Positions 23,543 to 34,926 of a DNA stretch of 64,000 nt are shown in pieces. This DNA comes from Corynespora cassiicola (lineage: Eukaryota; Ascomycota; Dothideomycetes; Pleosporales; Corynesporascaceae), in assembly GCA_022059125.1 (NCBI GenBank), contig JAEUWY010000023.1:372001-436000 (forward strand), written 5' to 3'. Position 1 is the stretch's first letter. The number at the start of each line of letters is the position of its first letter. A program made the position numbers and the translations under genes. The notes below the pieces were generated by a model. It saw nothing but the letters and a program-made list of their open reading frames with translations. It was not told where the DNA came from and did not search any database.

Positions 23543-24544
23543 ATGTCTTTCGCATCCAAGCTCTTCGCTGTTGGCGCCATCGCCTCCACCGCCCTTGCCC
23601 ACGGCACCGTCCCCAGCCTTCTCATCGACGGCGAGTCCAAGCAGGGTTTCCTCCTCGACTACTACTATGCCCAGCAGAACGGCGGAGAGATCCCTGAGCA
23701 CTACGGCTGGTACGCCGAGAACCTCGACAACGGCTTCGTCGCTCCCAACGCCTTCGGCGAGCCTGACATCATCTGCCACAAGAACGCTAAGCCCGCGTCT
23801 GCCACCACCTCGGTCGCTGCCGGTGGCAAGGTCGAGTTCCAGTGGACTGCCTGGCCCGAGTCCCACATGGGTCCCGTCATCACCTACGTCGCCAACTGCG
23901 GTGGTGACTGCGCCACGGTCGACAAGACCACGCTCAAGTTCGTCAAGATTGACGAGGCCGGTTACGAAGACGGCCAGTGGGCTGCCGTCAAGATGATTGC
24001 CAACAACAACACCTGGCCCGTGACCGTCCCCGAGACTCTTGCCCCCGGCAACTACGTCTTCCGCCACGAGATCATTGCCCTCCACGGTGGCGGTGACCTC
24101 AACGGTGCCCAGAACTACCCCCAGTGCTTCAACATTGAGATCACTGGTTCGGGAACTGACAACCCCGAGGGTGTCCTCGGTACGGAGCTCTACACTCCTG
24201 AGGATGCCGGTATCCACTTCTCCCCCTACCAGGGCACCATCGACTACCCCATCCCCGGCCCTGCCCTCTACGGCTCTGGCTCCACCGCTCCCCCCTCGGG
24301 CGGCAACTCCACCACCCCTACTCCCGCTCCTACTCCCTCGTCGCCCGCTGAGGAGGCCACCCCCACCGCCGTCGATGCCGAGCCTTCCGTGGCTGCCTCT
24401 GCCACCCCCGCTCCCACTGGCTCCGCCGGCTCTGAGCTCCCCGAGACCTTCACCCTCGAGACCTTCATTGCCTGGCTCCAGGAGAAGGCTGGCAGCTCGG
24501 CTGCCGCCAAGGTCCGCCGCCACGCCCGCGCCTTCCGCGTTTAA
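23543..24544 (+). CDS. Secreted AA9 lytic polysaccharide monooxygenase (333 aa)
   Basis: A copper enzyme that oxidatively cleaves cellulose or other beta-glucans outside the cell. The gene has a single exon. Residues 1-19 are a signal peptide ending STALA; cleavage exposes His20 (HGTVPSL), the first half of the copper histidine brace. The second ligand is His108 in WPESHMGPV, and the axial site is in GAQNYPQC (Q190, Y192) preceded by EIIALHGG. Cysteine pairs typical of AA9 are visible. The catalytic domain ends near residue 240. A Pro/Thr/Ser/Ala-rich linker (245-310) then leads to a short helical tail ending in a basic patch, RRHARAFRV. There is no CBM1. Codon third positions are almost all C or G, suggesting high expression. 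The start ATG sits in tcacaATGTC, after an open frame that continues upstream. Confidence 0.93.
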   Translation: MSFASKLFAVGAIASTALAHGTVPSLLIDGESKQGFLLDYYYAQQNGGEIPEHYGWYAENLDNGFVAPNAFGEPDIICHKNAKPASATTSVAAGGKVEFQWTAWPESHMGPVITYVANCGGDCATVDKTTLKFVKIDEAGYEDGQWAAVKMIANNNTWPVTVPETLAPGNYVFRHEIIALHGGGDLNGAQNYPQCFNIEITGSGTDNPEGVLGTELYTPEDAGIHFSPYQGTIDYPIPGPALYGSGSTAPPSGGNSTTPTPAPTPSSPAEEATPTAVDAEPSVAASATPAPTGSAGSELPETFTLETFIAWLQEKAGSSAAAKVRRHARAFRV

Positions 24545-26962
24545 ACGCCTCATGACTGCATGATTTGCCAGGATCCCGCACGATTCTCCTCGCAAATATA
24601 TCTCTTGTTGATGGATTGCCTTATTGTTTATTCTTCGAAAACTTCTTGTTAGATATCTGAGCTTTGGTTCGTTGGACGAACACCAGATTCCCTTCTTGTG
24701 TATTATATTACACCATATTGTAGCATAGCTTTTGGTCGAGGACCGTACGCGAGGTGTGAAAGCCGAGCCGAAACTTTTCTTACTCTGAAACTTGCCTTTC
24801 GTCCCGTCCTGCTTGTGATGTCAATGCTTTGAATGTTTTTCTAGTGACTTTGGCTACTGTGTGGCCTTTGCGCGGCGAACCTATAGGGAACGGCCGGACT
24901 GGCCGGTTGAAACATTGGAGGGGGCAGATTACTGATGTCAAGTTATTAAACTCCTCCAATTCTCATGGCGACACCTCCCATCTATCACACGCAGCACACG
25001 TTTCAACTCCCCATATCCGCCCCTTCCCGTGCCGCGACCCCACCCGCCTTGGAGCTCCTATGCGCATAACCCACCTCCAAACCTTGCCCCTCTCCTCCCA
25101 CATCCCCACCCATAAACACCAAACACCAAACACCAAACATCACCACATCCCCCCTCCCAGAGACCCTCTATGCGAACGCACCGAACCAGGGCCAGACCAG
25201 CCCCCGTCGCCCTAGCGCCCTCCCTCGGCACGCACGCACCCGCTCGCTCGCCCGCCAAACGGACCGGCTACCTGCCACGCCTGCACAACATCTTGGGCTC
25301 CTTCTTACTCACCCGCCCACTCACTACGGACACGCCTCTCTCTCTCTGCTTACCTTGTAAGCCGCGAGTAGGGAGATTACAGCGCGGGGCCTTGGCCCCG
25401 ATATACGGGCCGTTCGGACCCCAAGGCAATGTTGGTACATTGGTACGTACGTACGCACGCACGCTCTACTGCACAGCTCCAGGTCCGGGAGCGGGCCAGC
25501 TGGTGGAAGGTAGGGAAAGTAGAGGATGGGTGGTGAGTGAGCGCCTAGGCCAAGCGTGGCGGCGAGGGATCGAGTGGAAGCGCGGAGGTGTGTGTGTGTA
25601 GAGCGAGGGGGACCCGTCTTCCGAAGGCTGCGTACCTGGGCTTGTAGGAGCGCGGTGCGACTCGCCCTCTTCCCCTTCTCGTGGGGGTGCTGCTGTCAGA
25701 TGTACGTACGTACGCACGCCCGCCATTGCTCGGATCGAGCGGCCGCACAGCTGGCTTCTCAGTCCGCGACCGACCGACCAGCCCGCCGGGCCCTGGGCGC
25801 ACTCGCAGGTGGGCGGGATCGTGCTCCTCGCTCGCGCGCACAGCTCATCGGCAAGCACTGCACTGCACTGCACTGCAACGCTCGCGTTGCCGGTGATTAT
25901 GCGTCCGCGATGCAGGGAGAGTGCCGTTCCCGCCGCCAGCAACCACCACCACTAGCGGTAGTAGTGCAGATATAGGATCCATCCATCCAGCACGCCGCCC
26001 GCTCTCCACGCACCTTAGCGCCGGACTGCGCTGCACCGCACAGCGCTGTACCCACCACGCCCAAAGCCCGTCCAACGAACCCTCTCCTACCCCATTAGGG
26101 AGGCCAGCTTGCTCGGCGAAAAAAAAGGGTGTTGCAGCCTGCTATTACACCCCGATGTAATAACAGACTCCCTCCCCTCCATCCATCCATCCATCCATTC
26201 AGCAAGGAACCCACCTCGGCCAAGCGCCTCCTCCCTCGCCACTTAATCCCTCTGTCCCGCAATGCCCTGCGTTCCAAAGGACACTTGTCCAACAACGACC
26301 GACCCATTGCTCATGCTCTACCTTTTTTCTTCCCCGCGGCACTTGTGTAGAACCCCCCCGGTGCGCCCTTGCATGCCTACCTATTCGGGAAAGTAGCGAA
26401 AAGCGGTGTCGATTGTAGCATGTCCACCGGCAAAAATAGGCACCCCCCACCCCAGTTTAAACCTTGAAGTTAAATATAGAAGCACACGCACGGGAAAAGT
26501 AACGTGGAGTAGAGTGGCCTCAGGAACGCTTCATCGCTGCCGGGAAAGAAAACAAAAGAGAAAAAGGAAAAGGGGAAGGTACGTGTGGCTATATATCATG
26601 GACACGGTTCGCTTTTTGAGTGTCGGGTGTTTGTTTGGCTTGCCGTCTCTCACCTCGTCGTCTGCAACTTGTTCAAAAAAAAAAAAACACACACATTCAT
26701 CGACACGATACCAAAGCAACATCTTGAGGAGCAGTAAAAATTCGGCCGTTGATTAGAGCCAAACAAGGAGCTGAATGTCGCTCCGTCTGGTAAGAGAAGC
26801 CGGATGTAACCATCCCTAATAATGCACATTGCCCCCTACTCCCATTCCCATACCCATCCCATCTTGCGATGCCCCCCATTATCCAACGCCAAAATTACTC
26901 ATTAAGAAAGGATATCATACAAGGAAGAACAATCAATACCGTAATCAATCCCACTCGCTGCA
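24545..26962. other. Intergenic, 2.4 kb, simple-sequence rich
   Basis: It lies between the convergent AA9 gene (+) and the hydrolase-phosphatase gene (-). I see no gene. It contains CT, CA and CCAT microsatellites, an actgc array near 25,857-25,879, and a 17-bp direct repeat of the tacgtacg type (listed). Confidence 0.5.
25444..25719. repeat. 17-bp direct repeat tacgtacgtacgcacgc, two copies
   Basis: Identical copies at 25,444-25,460 and 25,703-25,719. The flanks differ, so it may be chance from ACGT-rich simple sequence. Confidence 0.6.
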
Positions 26963-29372
26963 TCACAAGGTCGGCGCCTTCTTCAAACCTGTGCAGTACC
27001 GAACGTGGAGCGTGTCGATAAAGTGAGAGTGCCTGATCCCCGGCGGCCTAGCCTGTTGAAACGTGTCAATTGCCTCCTCGACCTTGAAATTCAATCTCTC
27101 AACCATGTAGCTGACGAGAAAGAAGCCGGTGCGGTTGAAGCCGTAGTGACAGTGGACCCCTATCAGTGCATCCTCCTGGCCCTGCCTTGGCGGTTTCGAT
27201 CGGACCTCATCCACAAGCCTGATAAAATCTTGAACCTCTTCCACGGTAGGCGGATGCTTCGATACCGTGGGAAACTTGTGATACTCGATGCCGCCGTCGC
27301 TGAGTCCCTTCGGATCGTACACTGGTGAATCGTGGCTGATGTCGATCACGGCACGGATTTTGTTGGCCCACTCGCTCACAAACTTCTTTGGCGAATGCTT
27401 CTCATCAACCTCACGCAAAGTCTTCATGGCGCGGAAGACGTTCGCAATCGGAAGGGACACTGGCTGCACGGCCTTCCATTTCTCGAGGTTCTTGACATCC
27501 CACTTGCCTTCGGTAGAAAGGTACTGGAGCTGCCATGCGAGAGAGAGGCGTGGGTCGACGTGGTCGGCCAGGAAGCTGCCCATGAGCCCGGAGATGATGC
27601 GCGAGCTGGTCCCAGAGAACAGCAAGGAGTGAGCGGCCGGTTTCGGCATCGTCGAAGTCTTGACCACAAGGCGACGGTCATGAGGCGCAAGAGGCGCGTG
27701 GATCTCGGGGTCGGGAGTGGCATCGCTTGAGGTAGGCGCAGTGTCAGTAAAAGATTCAGTATCGACGGTAGACGATACGGCCTCGGTCGTCACCAGGCTC
27801 TCTACGTTTGAGTAGATTGACGAGGCAGCCGTAGCATCGTTTTCGACCTTGGGCAAATCAGCGGCATCGATGCCAGAATCATGATGCTTCCTCTCCGGCA
27901 ACTCTGGGTCAATGATGGCAGGATCAAAAGGTGCAGCGGCAATTGGCAGGCTCGCCTTCTCGCTTGGTGGCCCGATGGCAGAGACATCCCTTCCCAGAAA
28001 CTTGACGATTCGCTTGACATTCTCCGGTGGAGTGACGGTATCCATTTCGCCCGCGACGAGGAAGACGGGGATCCGAAGGCCAGCCCATACCTCTCTCCCG
28101 GGAAGACCGCCGGTGGGAGTGCCCGAGGAATAGTCGGGGCACATGCCACGAGCCATCCTCCTCCACACGCCGGTTCGACTCTGCCTATTGAAGCGGAGCT
28201 GAAGCTTCCTGGTCTCTTCATTGGCATCGGGTCCGGTCATGCGAAGAACGCTTTTGCTTGAGATGCCCCCTCGGCGGTCCCATTTCCTAAACAGGTTGAA
28301 CAGAGGGGTTGGTATCCGGGTAGTACTGAGGATCGCTTTGCACTGGGCCTCGGTGGGGGGATCCGCCTTGGGACAGATGGCAATGAAGCCACTGACATGG
28401 TCCGACAGAAGATCGGCATAGGGCGATGTGGAGGAGGCAAGAAGGGCAGCCAGGGAACAGCCCATGCTGTGGCCAATCAAGACCACGCTCTGATTTCCAT
28501 CGCGATTGCGGTGGGCCTCTATGATGACGGCAAGGAGTTTGACCAGGGCCTCGGTCGTATAGGCATTCCAGTCCTGTGGTTCAAACGAGGAAAGGCCGCA
28601 GCCCGGGAGATCAACGGCAAGGCATGGTGCAAGGTTGGACAGGCTTAGGAGGATGGGATGGAACTGAGCAGCTGACCCACCCAGGCCGTGGATAAAGACG
28701 AGCAACGGAACCGGACTGGGCTTCTGGGGCAGCTTGGCATCCTGGTTATGGGGCTTGTAAAAGGTCCGGATACCTGGGTAGGTGAAGCCGGTCGATGGCA
28801 CAGTGTACGACGAGATGTTGGAATGCTTCTTGAGCAAGCCAGGGTCGGTTTCGACGGGATCTGTGGCGATGGTGTGAGCATCATGGACGGGCAGGGCAGG
28901 GAAGGGCAGGGAGGGGAAGGGCAGGTGCAACTGGAGGCGGAGGCGGAGGCGATAAGGGAAGCACGTGACGAGCACTTGGGCTGCTGCAGATCAAGCAAGA
29001 CTCACCAGCGTCCTTGTCAGCGGCAGGATGCGAGCCGTCGGATGAGCGCGGGCGGTTCCCGTCGTGGGACTTGTCTCTTGCGGTGCATACCTGCCAGAGC
29101 ACAGTACCAAGGCCACACAGCGCCGTCAGCTTGACCATGCCCACAATGGTAGTCGAGGTCCAATGTCCGCGGTCAACGAAGGGGTTCAGCGACGAGACGA
29201 GAAGCAGGAGCGACTTTCTTATACTCTGCCAGAGAGGAGTCGGGGCGGGTTCAGCTTGTGTGACGGCGTGGTCGGACGAGCCGGCAAGGCAGGACCTCAG
29301 CAGCAAGACGAGGGCCTGTGGAAGACGCAACGTGCCATTTTCAATTGAGCGACGGTGCGAATGAGGCTCCAT
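26963..29372 (-). CDS. Alpha/beta-hydrolase fused to a dual-specificity-type phosphatase (754 aa)
   Basis: Two exons, 29372-29006 and 28860-26963. The 145-nt intron (gtgagt..ccacag) rejoins the frame as DKDA-DPVETDPG. Residues 1-100 include hydrophobic stretches near 52-62 and 76-95 that may anchor it to a membrane. An alpha/beta-hydrolase follows. It has an oxyanion HGLGG at 180-184, nucleophile Ser254 in the elbow GHSMG, a candidate acid Asp396 in AGEMDTVTPP and a candidate His533 in KPAAHSLLF. About 110 acidic, low-complexity residues are inserted between Asp and His. The last 160 residues carry a phosphatase domain with the P-loop HC-HYGFN-R-T (Cys693, Arg699), a C-x5-R signature of the cysteine-based dual-specificity/tyrosine phosphatases. 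Related fusions occur, to my knowledge, in other ascomycetes. Substrates of both halves are unknown. Confidence 0.88.
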
Positions 29373-31532
29373 CTCGAAGTGCGTGCTGCTGGGCTGAATG
29401 TATATTCAACGGGGGCGTCAAACGTGGGGATCGCGGGATGTCGATGCTCGGCCAGGTCACTGGGGGCGTGGACCAATGGCGCCCCCAAGACGAGATCGTG
29501 GGCGCGTCTTTGGCAGAGAGCAGCCGGTGCCTGGGGCGGCTGTTACGGTGCGGAGCGCGCACGTTGGGGACACAGCGAATGCGCTGCTACGACGATGAAA
29601 GCCTGTTCTGCGCCTCGAAACCTTGGGAGCGAAGGGGAAGCCTCATTTTGGGGCGCGATGGGCGAAGGGCAGGGTGCACTGGGCCGGCGTGGCTGCGATC
29701 AATGGACAGACGGTGCTCACGGCGTGCTGGGGGCTCCCGAGCGTTCCTGGATGCCGCTCGAGTGGGCAGGCGCTGCAGGTCACGGGGCTCGCCGGGCGTG
29801 GGCGGCGTGGGTTGGGTCGACGCGCCGGATTTGCTTTTTTGTCGTCGCGGTGGTGGTAGCGGTGGTGGTGAATTTCTCTGGCGGATGATGTCAGTTGGAC
29901 CCACGGGTCCTTCTAGCCGTCTCTAGCGGAAACGGCACCCGTAGCCCTATCGTGCGCCTTGGCACCGCCGCTGCCCGCCATGTCTCCCACCAGCGCCAGC
30001 AGCACCAGCAGCACTCCCAGCACGACTCCCCGCCGCGACACTGTCGACTGACTGACTGACGAGCTCCAGCGCATCCCCCCGAGCGACCGTCACCTCTGAC
30101 TGTTGAGACTAGGGCGACACAGCCCCTGGCTGCCCTGCAGACATTCACATGCCATTGCCTGCACCCTCACTCCCTTCAGCTGTCTTCCCACTACTGGACG
30201 CCGACAGCGACAGCGACAGCAACAACAAGCCTGCGTGTGGGCTTCCGGGGACTGGCAGAGTGCACAGCATGTGCCTGGCAGCCCGGCTTCCACCCTGTCT
30301 CATGGTTTGGCCCCAGTCCAGCCCGCTTGACGGCTTCGACACGTCAGTGCAGAGTGCATTGCGCCTGATAGACGACGGATGAGCTGTCCTCTGTGCCTAC
30401 CCGAGGAACGTGCCGTCTTGGAGGAATGGTCAGTGGTGTGGGAGGGCGAGGGGTGGGCGGCGTCGCATCATCCGCCCGCACAATGATTCAGCGACCCTCG
30501 CTCCGCCTGTCTCTGCCAAACATCGGAGGGGGATCGGAGTTGGGCGTGGGGTCGCATGCGCCCGAGTCCAGAGGTCCAGAGGTCCAGAGGCGATGCCTGG
30601 CCCTGCCGTGCAATCACGCTTTGCCATGCCGGGCACGCGTGCAGCTCGCCACCGTCGAGCATTATCAGATCTTTGCCATGCCACCGCCGTGCTGGTACAT
30701 GCGCGATTGCGCTCAGCACCGTGATGGGACCAAACGACGCCCCCAACCAATGCGCCTACCCTTCCAATGCTGCTCCCGGCCCAGCACCTGTCCGCGGCGA
30801 CTCACCGTCCGCCCTGCTGTCCTCGAGTTGATGCACAGCGCCATGTTTGCGGCCACGCGCCCGCCCTGTGCATTGCCCCTGCCGTCCCGCCCGTTAACGC
30901 TATCGCGTGGCTCCCGGTTTTCTCGCCGAACCGGCCTCTTTCCGCGACAACTTTTTTCCCACACGCGAGAAAATGTCTTGCGCCAGCGCCTGCGCTATCC
31001 GCTGGCTCCAATTGCTTCGGTCCGGCTGGCAATTGATAACCTGGCATTGGCTGCCCACTGACTGCCCGCCAAAAGCTAAGACTCGTAGTCAACCCTGGCT
31101 GAGGGGCAGATGTCGCGCCTCATGATCCCCGGCTCTTGCACCCCTCTTGACCACACTCGCTACCCCGAGCTCAAGGCTCGCTGCGTGGTTGACCTTTGAT
31201 TGCCCCACATGACTGGCTCTTCGTCTTTGTTCAAGCTTTCTACCAGGCCACAATCGTACATCCCGGGGGTCCCTATGCCGATGCTGTGCTAGTTGGAATC
31301 CCAGTATCTACTCACGCGTCGCTCATATCTAATCCCCTTGTCCCGCTCTCTTTCCTGCCCCTCATCGTGCCTAGTCTCGCTTTCCTCTCCCGTCTTTATT
31401 TACCGCAGGTGCTAGTTCACTGTCGATTCCCTTTTATAAGCTCTCGGCTCGGTCCTGCATCTTTCTGGCCTTCGACGTCTTCACCGTTGTTCCTGTACTT
31501 TGCACACACGCAATTGAACCCAACCCCCCGCA
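29373..31532. other. Divergent intergenic region, 2.2 kb
   Basis: It separates the hydrolase-phosphatase (-) and dehydratase (+) genes. It is GC-rich in its left part, with a gtccagag tandem near 30,570-30,590. Open frames there lack domains, and nothing was recognised. It should contain both promoters. Confidence 0.5.
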
Positions 31533-33673
31533 ATGGATCCCAAGAACCTCCAGAAACAGCGTGAGCCCGAGGAGCCGCGCTACCTCAGCTTCCCGCATCT
31601 CCCGGATGATGCTATGCGAGATGGCAAGCCTGCATTGAACAAGTACTCGTCTACTTTGACCACTGGCCACAACTTCCCAGGAGCGCAGGTAGGCCGCGAT
31701 CAGTAATTATCGGATGCTGCATGGAAGCTTACCCCGTTGTTTGGTGTCGTAGGCAATGTTGTACGCCGCTGGAGTGCCGAACAAGGAGGCCATGAAGACA
31801 TATCCGCAGGTCGGAATTGCCAGTGTGTGGTGGGAGGGTAACCCCTGCAAGTGAGTTCTTCCCCATGGAGTAACCCGCTCAAACATTGACCTTTGTCCAG
31901 CAAGCACCGTAAGTCCCTCCATTCGCTCGTTCAGAACCACCGCCATTTTGCATATGCGCCGTAGCATCGATCATACTCTTTGGAATGCAGTCGAACACAT
32001 ACTTATTGCTTTCCAGTGTTGGGTCTGGGTCAGGAAATCAAGGCCCACGTCGAGAAGGATAACATGTTGGGGTGGCAATACAACACAATCGGTGTGTCGG
32101 ACGGCATTACCATGGGTGGAGAGGGTAAGTTCAATACAATTTGACGTCGGTTAGATGCCAATTTCACTAACCTGTGAAGGAATGCGTTTCTCACTCCAAA
32201 CGCGTGAAATCATTGCCGACAGCATCGAGACGGTGACCTGCGCACAACACCATGATGCATGCATTGCGATTCCCGGCTGTGACAAGAACATGCCTGGTGT
32301 CATCATGGCTTTTGCTAGACATAACCGTCCCTCCATCATGGTTTACGGAGGCTCCATGAAGGGTGGCTACAGCCAGACGCTCCGGAAGCCGATCAACATC
32401 AGTACCTGCTACGAAGCACACGGAGCGTATATTTATGAGACGCTGAAGAGTGCCCAGGAGGGAGAGTTCACACCTGACCAGATCATGGACGACATTGAGA
32501 GGAATGCCTGTCCAGGCGCTGGAGCTTGCGGTGGCATGTACACTGCCAATACCATGAGCACATCGATTGAAGGTAAGATCTCGATCGAAAATGGGTAGAT
32601 GCGAATACTCACAAAAACCAGCCATGGGTCTTACTCTCCCCAACTCATCCACTACCCCCGCTGAATCTCCATCCAAAATGCGCGAGTGCGCCAGAGCTGC
32701 AGCGGCGATCCGTGTGTGCATGGAGAAGAACATTACACCCCGCAAACTGCTCACCAAGGAGTCTTTTGAGAACGCTCTCGTAATGATGATGGTCCTCGGT
32801 GGCTCCACCAACGCGGTCCTGCATCTCCTGGCCATGGCCGGAACCGCCGGCGTCCCTCTGACGCTCGACGACTTCCAGCGCGTTTCCAACAAGATCCCAT
32901 TCCTCGCCGATCTGGCCCCTAGCGGCAAGTACTATGCTGCCGACCTCTTCGACATCGGCGGCATGCCCTCGGTCATGAAATTCCTCATCGCCGCTGGCCT
33001 CCTCAACGGCAGCATCCCAACCGTGACGGGCAAGACGCTCGCCGAAAACGTCGAGTCCGCACCTTCCCTGCCTCCAGACCAAGCCCTCATCCGCCCCCTC
33101 GACAACCCCATCAAACCCACCGGCCACATCGAGATTCTGCGCGGCAACCTCGCGCCCGACGGCGCTGTCGCCAAGATCACTGGCAAGGAGGGCCTCAAGT
33201 TCACCGGCAAGGCCATCGTCTTCGACAAGGAGCACCAGCTCGACTCGGCCCTCAACAAAGGTGAGATCCCCCGCGGCGAGAACCTCGTCCTCGTCGTCCG
33301 CTACGAAGGCCCCAAGGGCGGCCCCGGCATGCCCGAGCAGCTCAAGGCCTCGGCCTCCATCATGGGCGCAAAACTCACAAACGTCGCCCTCATCACCGAC
33401 GGCCGGTACTCGGGCGCCTCCCACGGCTTCATCGTCGGCCACATTTGCCCCGAAGCTGCCGTCGGCGGGCCCATTGCGGCTGTCAGGACCGGCGATGTCA
33501 TCACCATCGATGCGGAGAAGAATAGACTCGATATGAATGTCAGCGATGAGGAGATTCAGCGCAGGTTGAGCGAGTGGACGCCGCCCAAGATGCCGGTCAC
33601 GAGGGGTGTGTTGGCAAAGTACGCGCGGCTGGTGGGGGATGCGAGTCACGGTGCCATGACCGACCTGTTCTAA
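31533..33673 (+). CDS. Dihydroxy-acid dehydratase paralogue (604 aa)
   Basis: An Ilv3/IlvD-family iron-sulfur dehydratase, the branched-chain amino-acid step from dihydroxy acid to 2-keto acid. Six exons: 31533-31688, 31753-31850, 31901-31908 (8 nt), 32017-32124, 32180-32572, 32622-33673. Splicing gives an unbroken family alignment. Cluster cysteines appear in WEGNPCNKH, IPGCDKNMPG and CPGAGACGGMYTANTM. The late signature is DGRYSGASHGFIVGH-ICPEA. The NPCN-KH-LLG segment is completed only through the 8-nt exon. The N-terminus (MDPKNLQKQREPEEP) is acidic and lacks a mitochondrial presequence, unlike the housekeeping Ilv3. It may therefore be a cytosolic paralogue or act in secondary or sugar-acid metabolism; alternatively an upstream exon is missed. 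The ATG at 31533 follows a C/A-rich leader. Confidence 0.9.
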
Positions 33674-34135
33674 TCCTAGAGTGAGCGGGCGAGCGGGCGA
33701 GCGGGCGAACGAGTACGCGGATCTCGGGAGGGGGTGGTTCAACAAAAAAAGTGCTTCGGACGAGCCCATGAGCTATGAGGTGATTGTTATGGATTAGACG
33801 GATTGCATGGCTATTGGCGTTGTAGATGATTACCTTGCGGGGCGACTTTCTTGTCTCGTCATGAAGATAGTATCAACAACACTCATGAAATCAGCGTGGT
33901 CATTGAAATGGGTATCGTATTTGCACATGCACTATCCCCGTAGTATTGTTGTAGTTGATGTTGTCGTCATGCTTTCGGCTTCAGCCAACTTTTGATTTGG
34001 ATATCCTAGGCTATGAAGCCCCAGCGCACTCATTGATGAACGCCATAAGCCGTGATCCGTTGTGAACCCACACCGCCGCTGGAAATGCTAAGCAGCAGTC
34101 ATGCCCTTCTGTTTGTCTGTTGTACAGTCCAGCAT
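33674..34135. other. Short convergent intergenic region
   Basis: A 462-bp gap between two convergent genes. It holds a small gagcgggc tandem repeat at about 33,683-33,710 just after the dehydratase stop; otherwise it is 3'-UTR-like sequence. Confidence 0.6.
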
Positions 34136-34926
34136 TTACTCGTCATCCTCCTCCTCCTCGGCCTCGAGGGTGGTCTGGGCGATACGGTCCAAATCACGCT
34201 GGCCGGACTGGGTGATGCGGCGGCCACCCTTGTCCTCGTCGGTCTCGAGGACACCGATCTTCTCGAGGGCCTGGACGACCTTGCGGTCGACGGCACCGGA
34301 GGCGTCGACGTGGTGGGAGGGGCGGGAGCCACGGTTCTTGGTGGCACTACATTTCAACGTCAGTCAACCCGTCATTGGATGCGCGTGCGCAGGCGTGGAT
34401 ATTCGTACCCGTGGACCTTGCGGAGACGGCCAACACCGACGGTCTTGCGCATGTAGATGTGGCGGGCGACGGAGGCGGCGCGGATGTAGAACCAGTCAAT
34501 GTCCTGGGGAGGGAGCTCGCGGGAGTCTGAGTTCCATGTTAGCGAACCGATTCGTTCCGCGGGGGAAAAAATATGCATCAGGGAAAGAAGTCCACTTACG
34601 CGAGGTCTTGACGGTATCAACCCAGCCTGTAGGAGTAGCGGTCAGCAAGCTGAACGTGTAGTTATCCCCCCAGTCACGGGATTCAGGCTTCCTTCACCCG
34701 ATGGATTGACACGAACCTGGGCTGTAACCTTATTAGCAAAATTGTCGCAAAAGGCATTTGGGGAATCATAATTACATGGGGAGCTTTCCCTGGCGCTTCA
34801 AGAAAGCAGCGTAGGCATTGATGAACTTCTGCGCCTATAGTCCTCGAATGTCAGTCCCGATCCGGTGCCTGGTTCCCAATGTGGTCGCATCCGTACCTCG
34901 ACGTCCTTAACGGTGACTCCGCCCAT
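34136..34926 (-). CDS. RPS19: 40S ribosomal protein S19 (eS19, 149 aa)
   Basis: A small-subunit ribosomal protein, recognised along its whole length. Six exons: 34926-34897, 34834-34776, 34721-34717 (5 nt), 34626-34600, 34526-34409, 34346-34136. The five introns are 62, 54, 90, 73 and 62 nt. The protein reads [14 protein letters not shown], then [71 protein letters not shown], and an acidic tail EEEEDDE. The residues I-P-G of KLPIPGW are made by the end of exon 2 (AT), the 5-nt exon (CCCAG) and the start of exon 4 (GC); without that micro-exon the frame is lost. The many introns near the 5' end are usual for fungal ribosomal-protein genes. Confidence 0.95.

Noticed and set aside
23468..24595. 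Long minus-strand frame opposite the AA9 gene
   Set aside because: Gly/Val/Glu-rich antisense mirror of a gene with G/C third positions; no domain, and the plus strand has a complete secreted enzyme.
32645..33769. 374-codon minus-strand frame opposite the dehydratase
   Set aside because: Antisense shadow of the highly biased last exon; no domain or own promoter.
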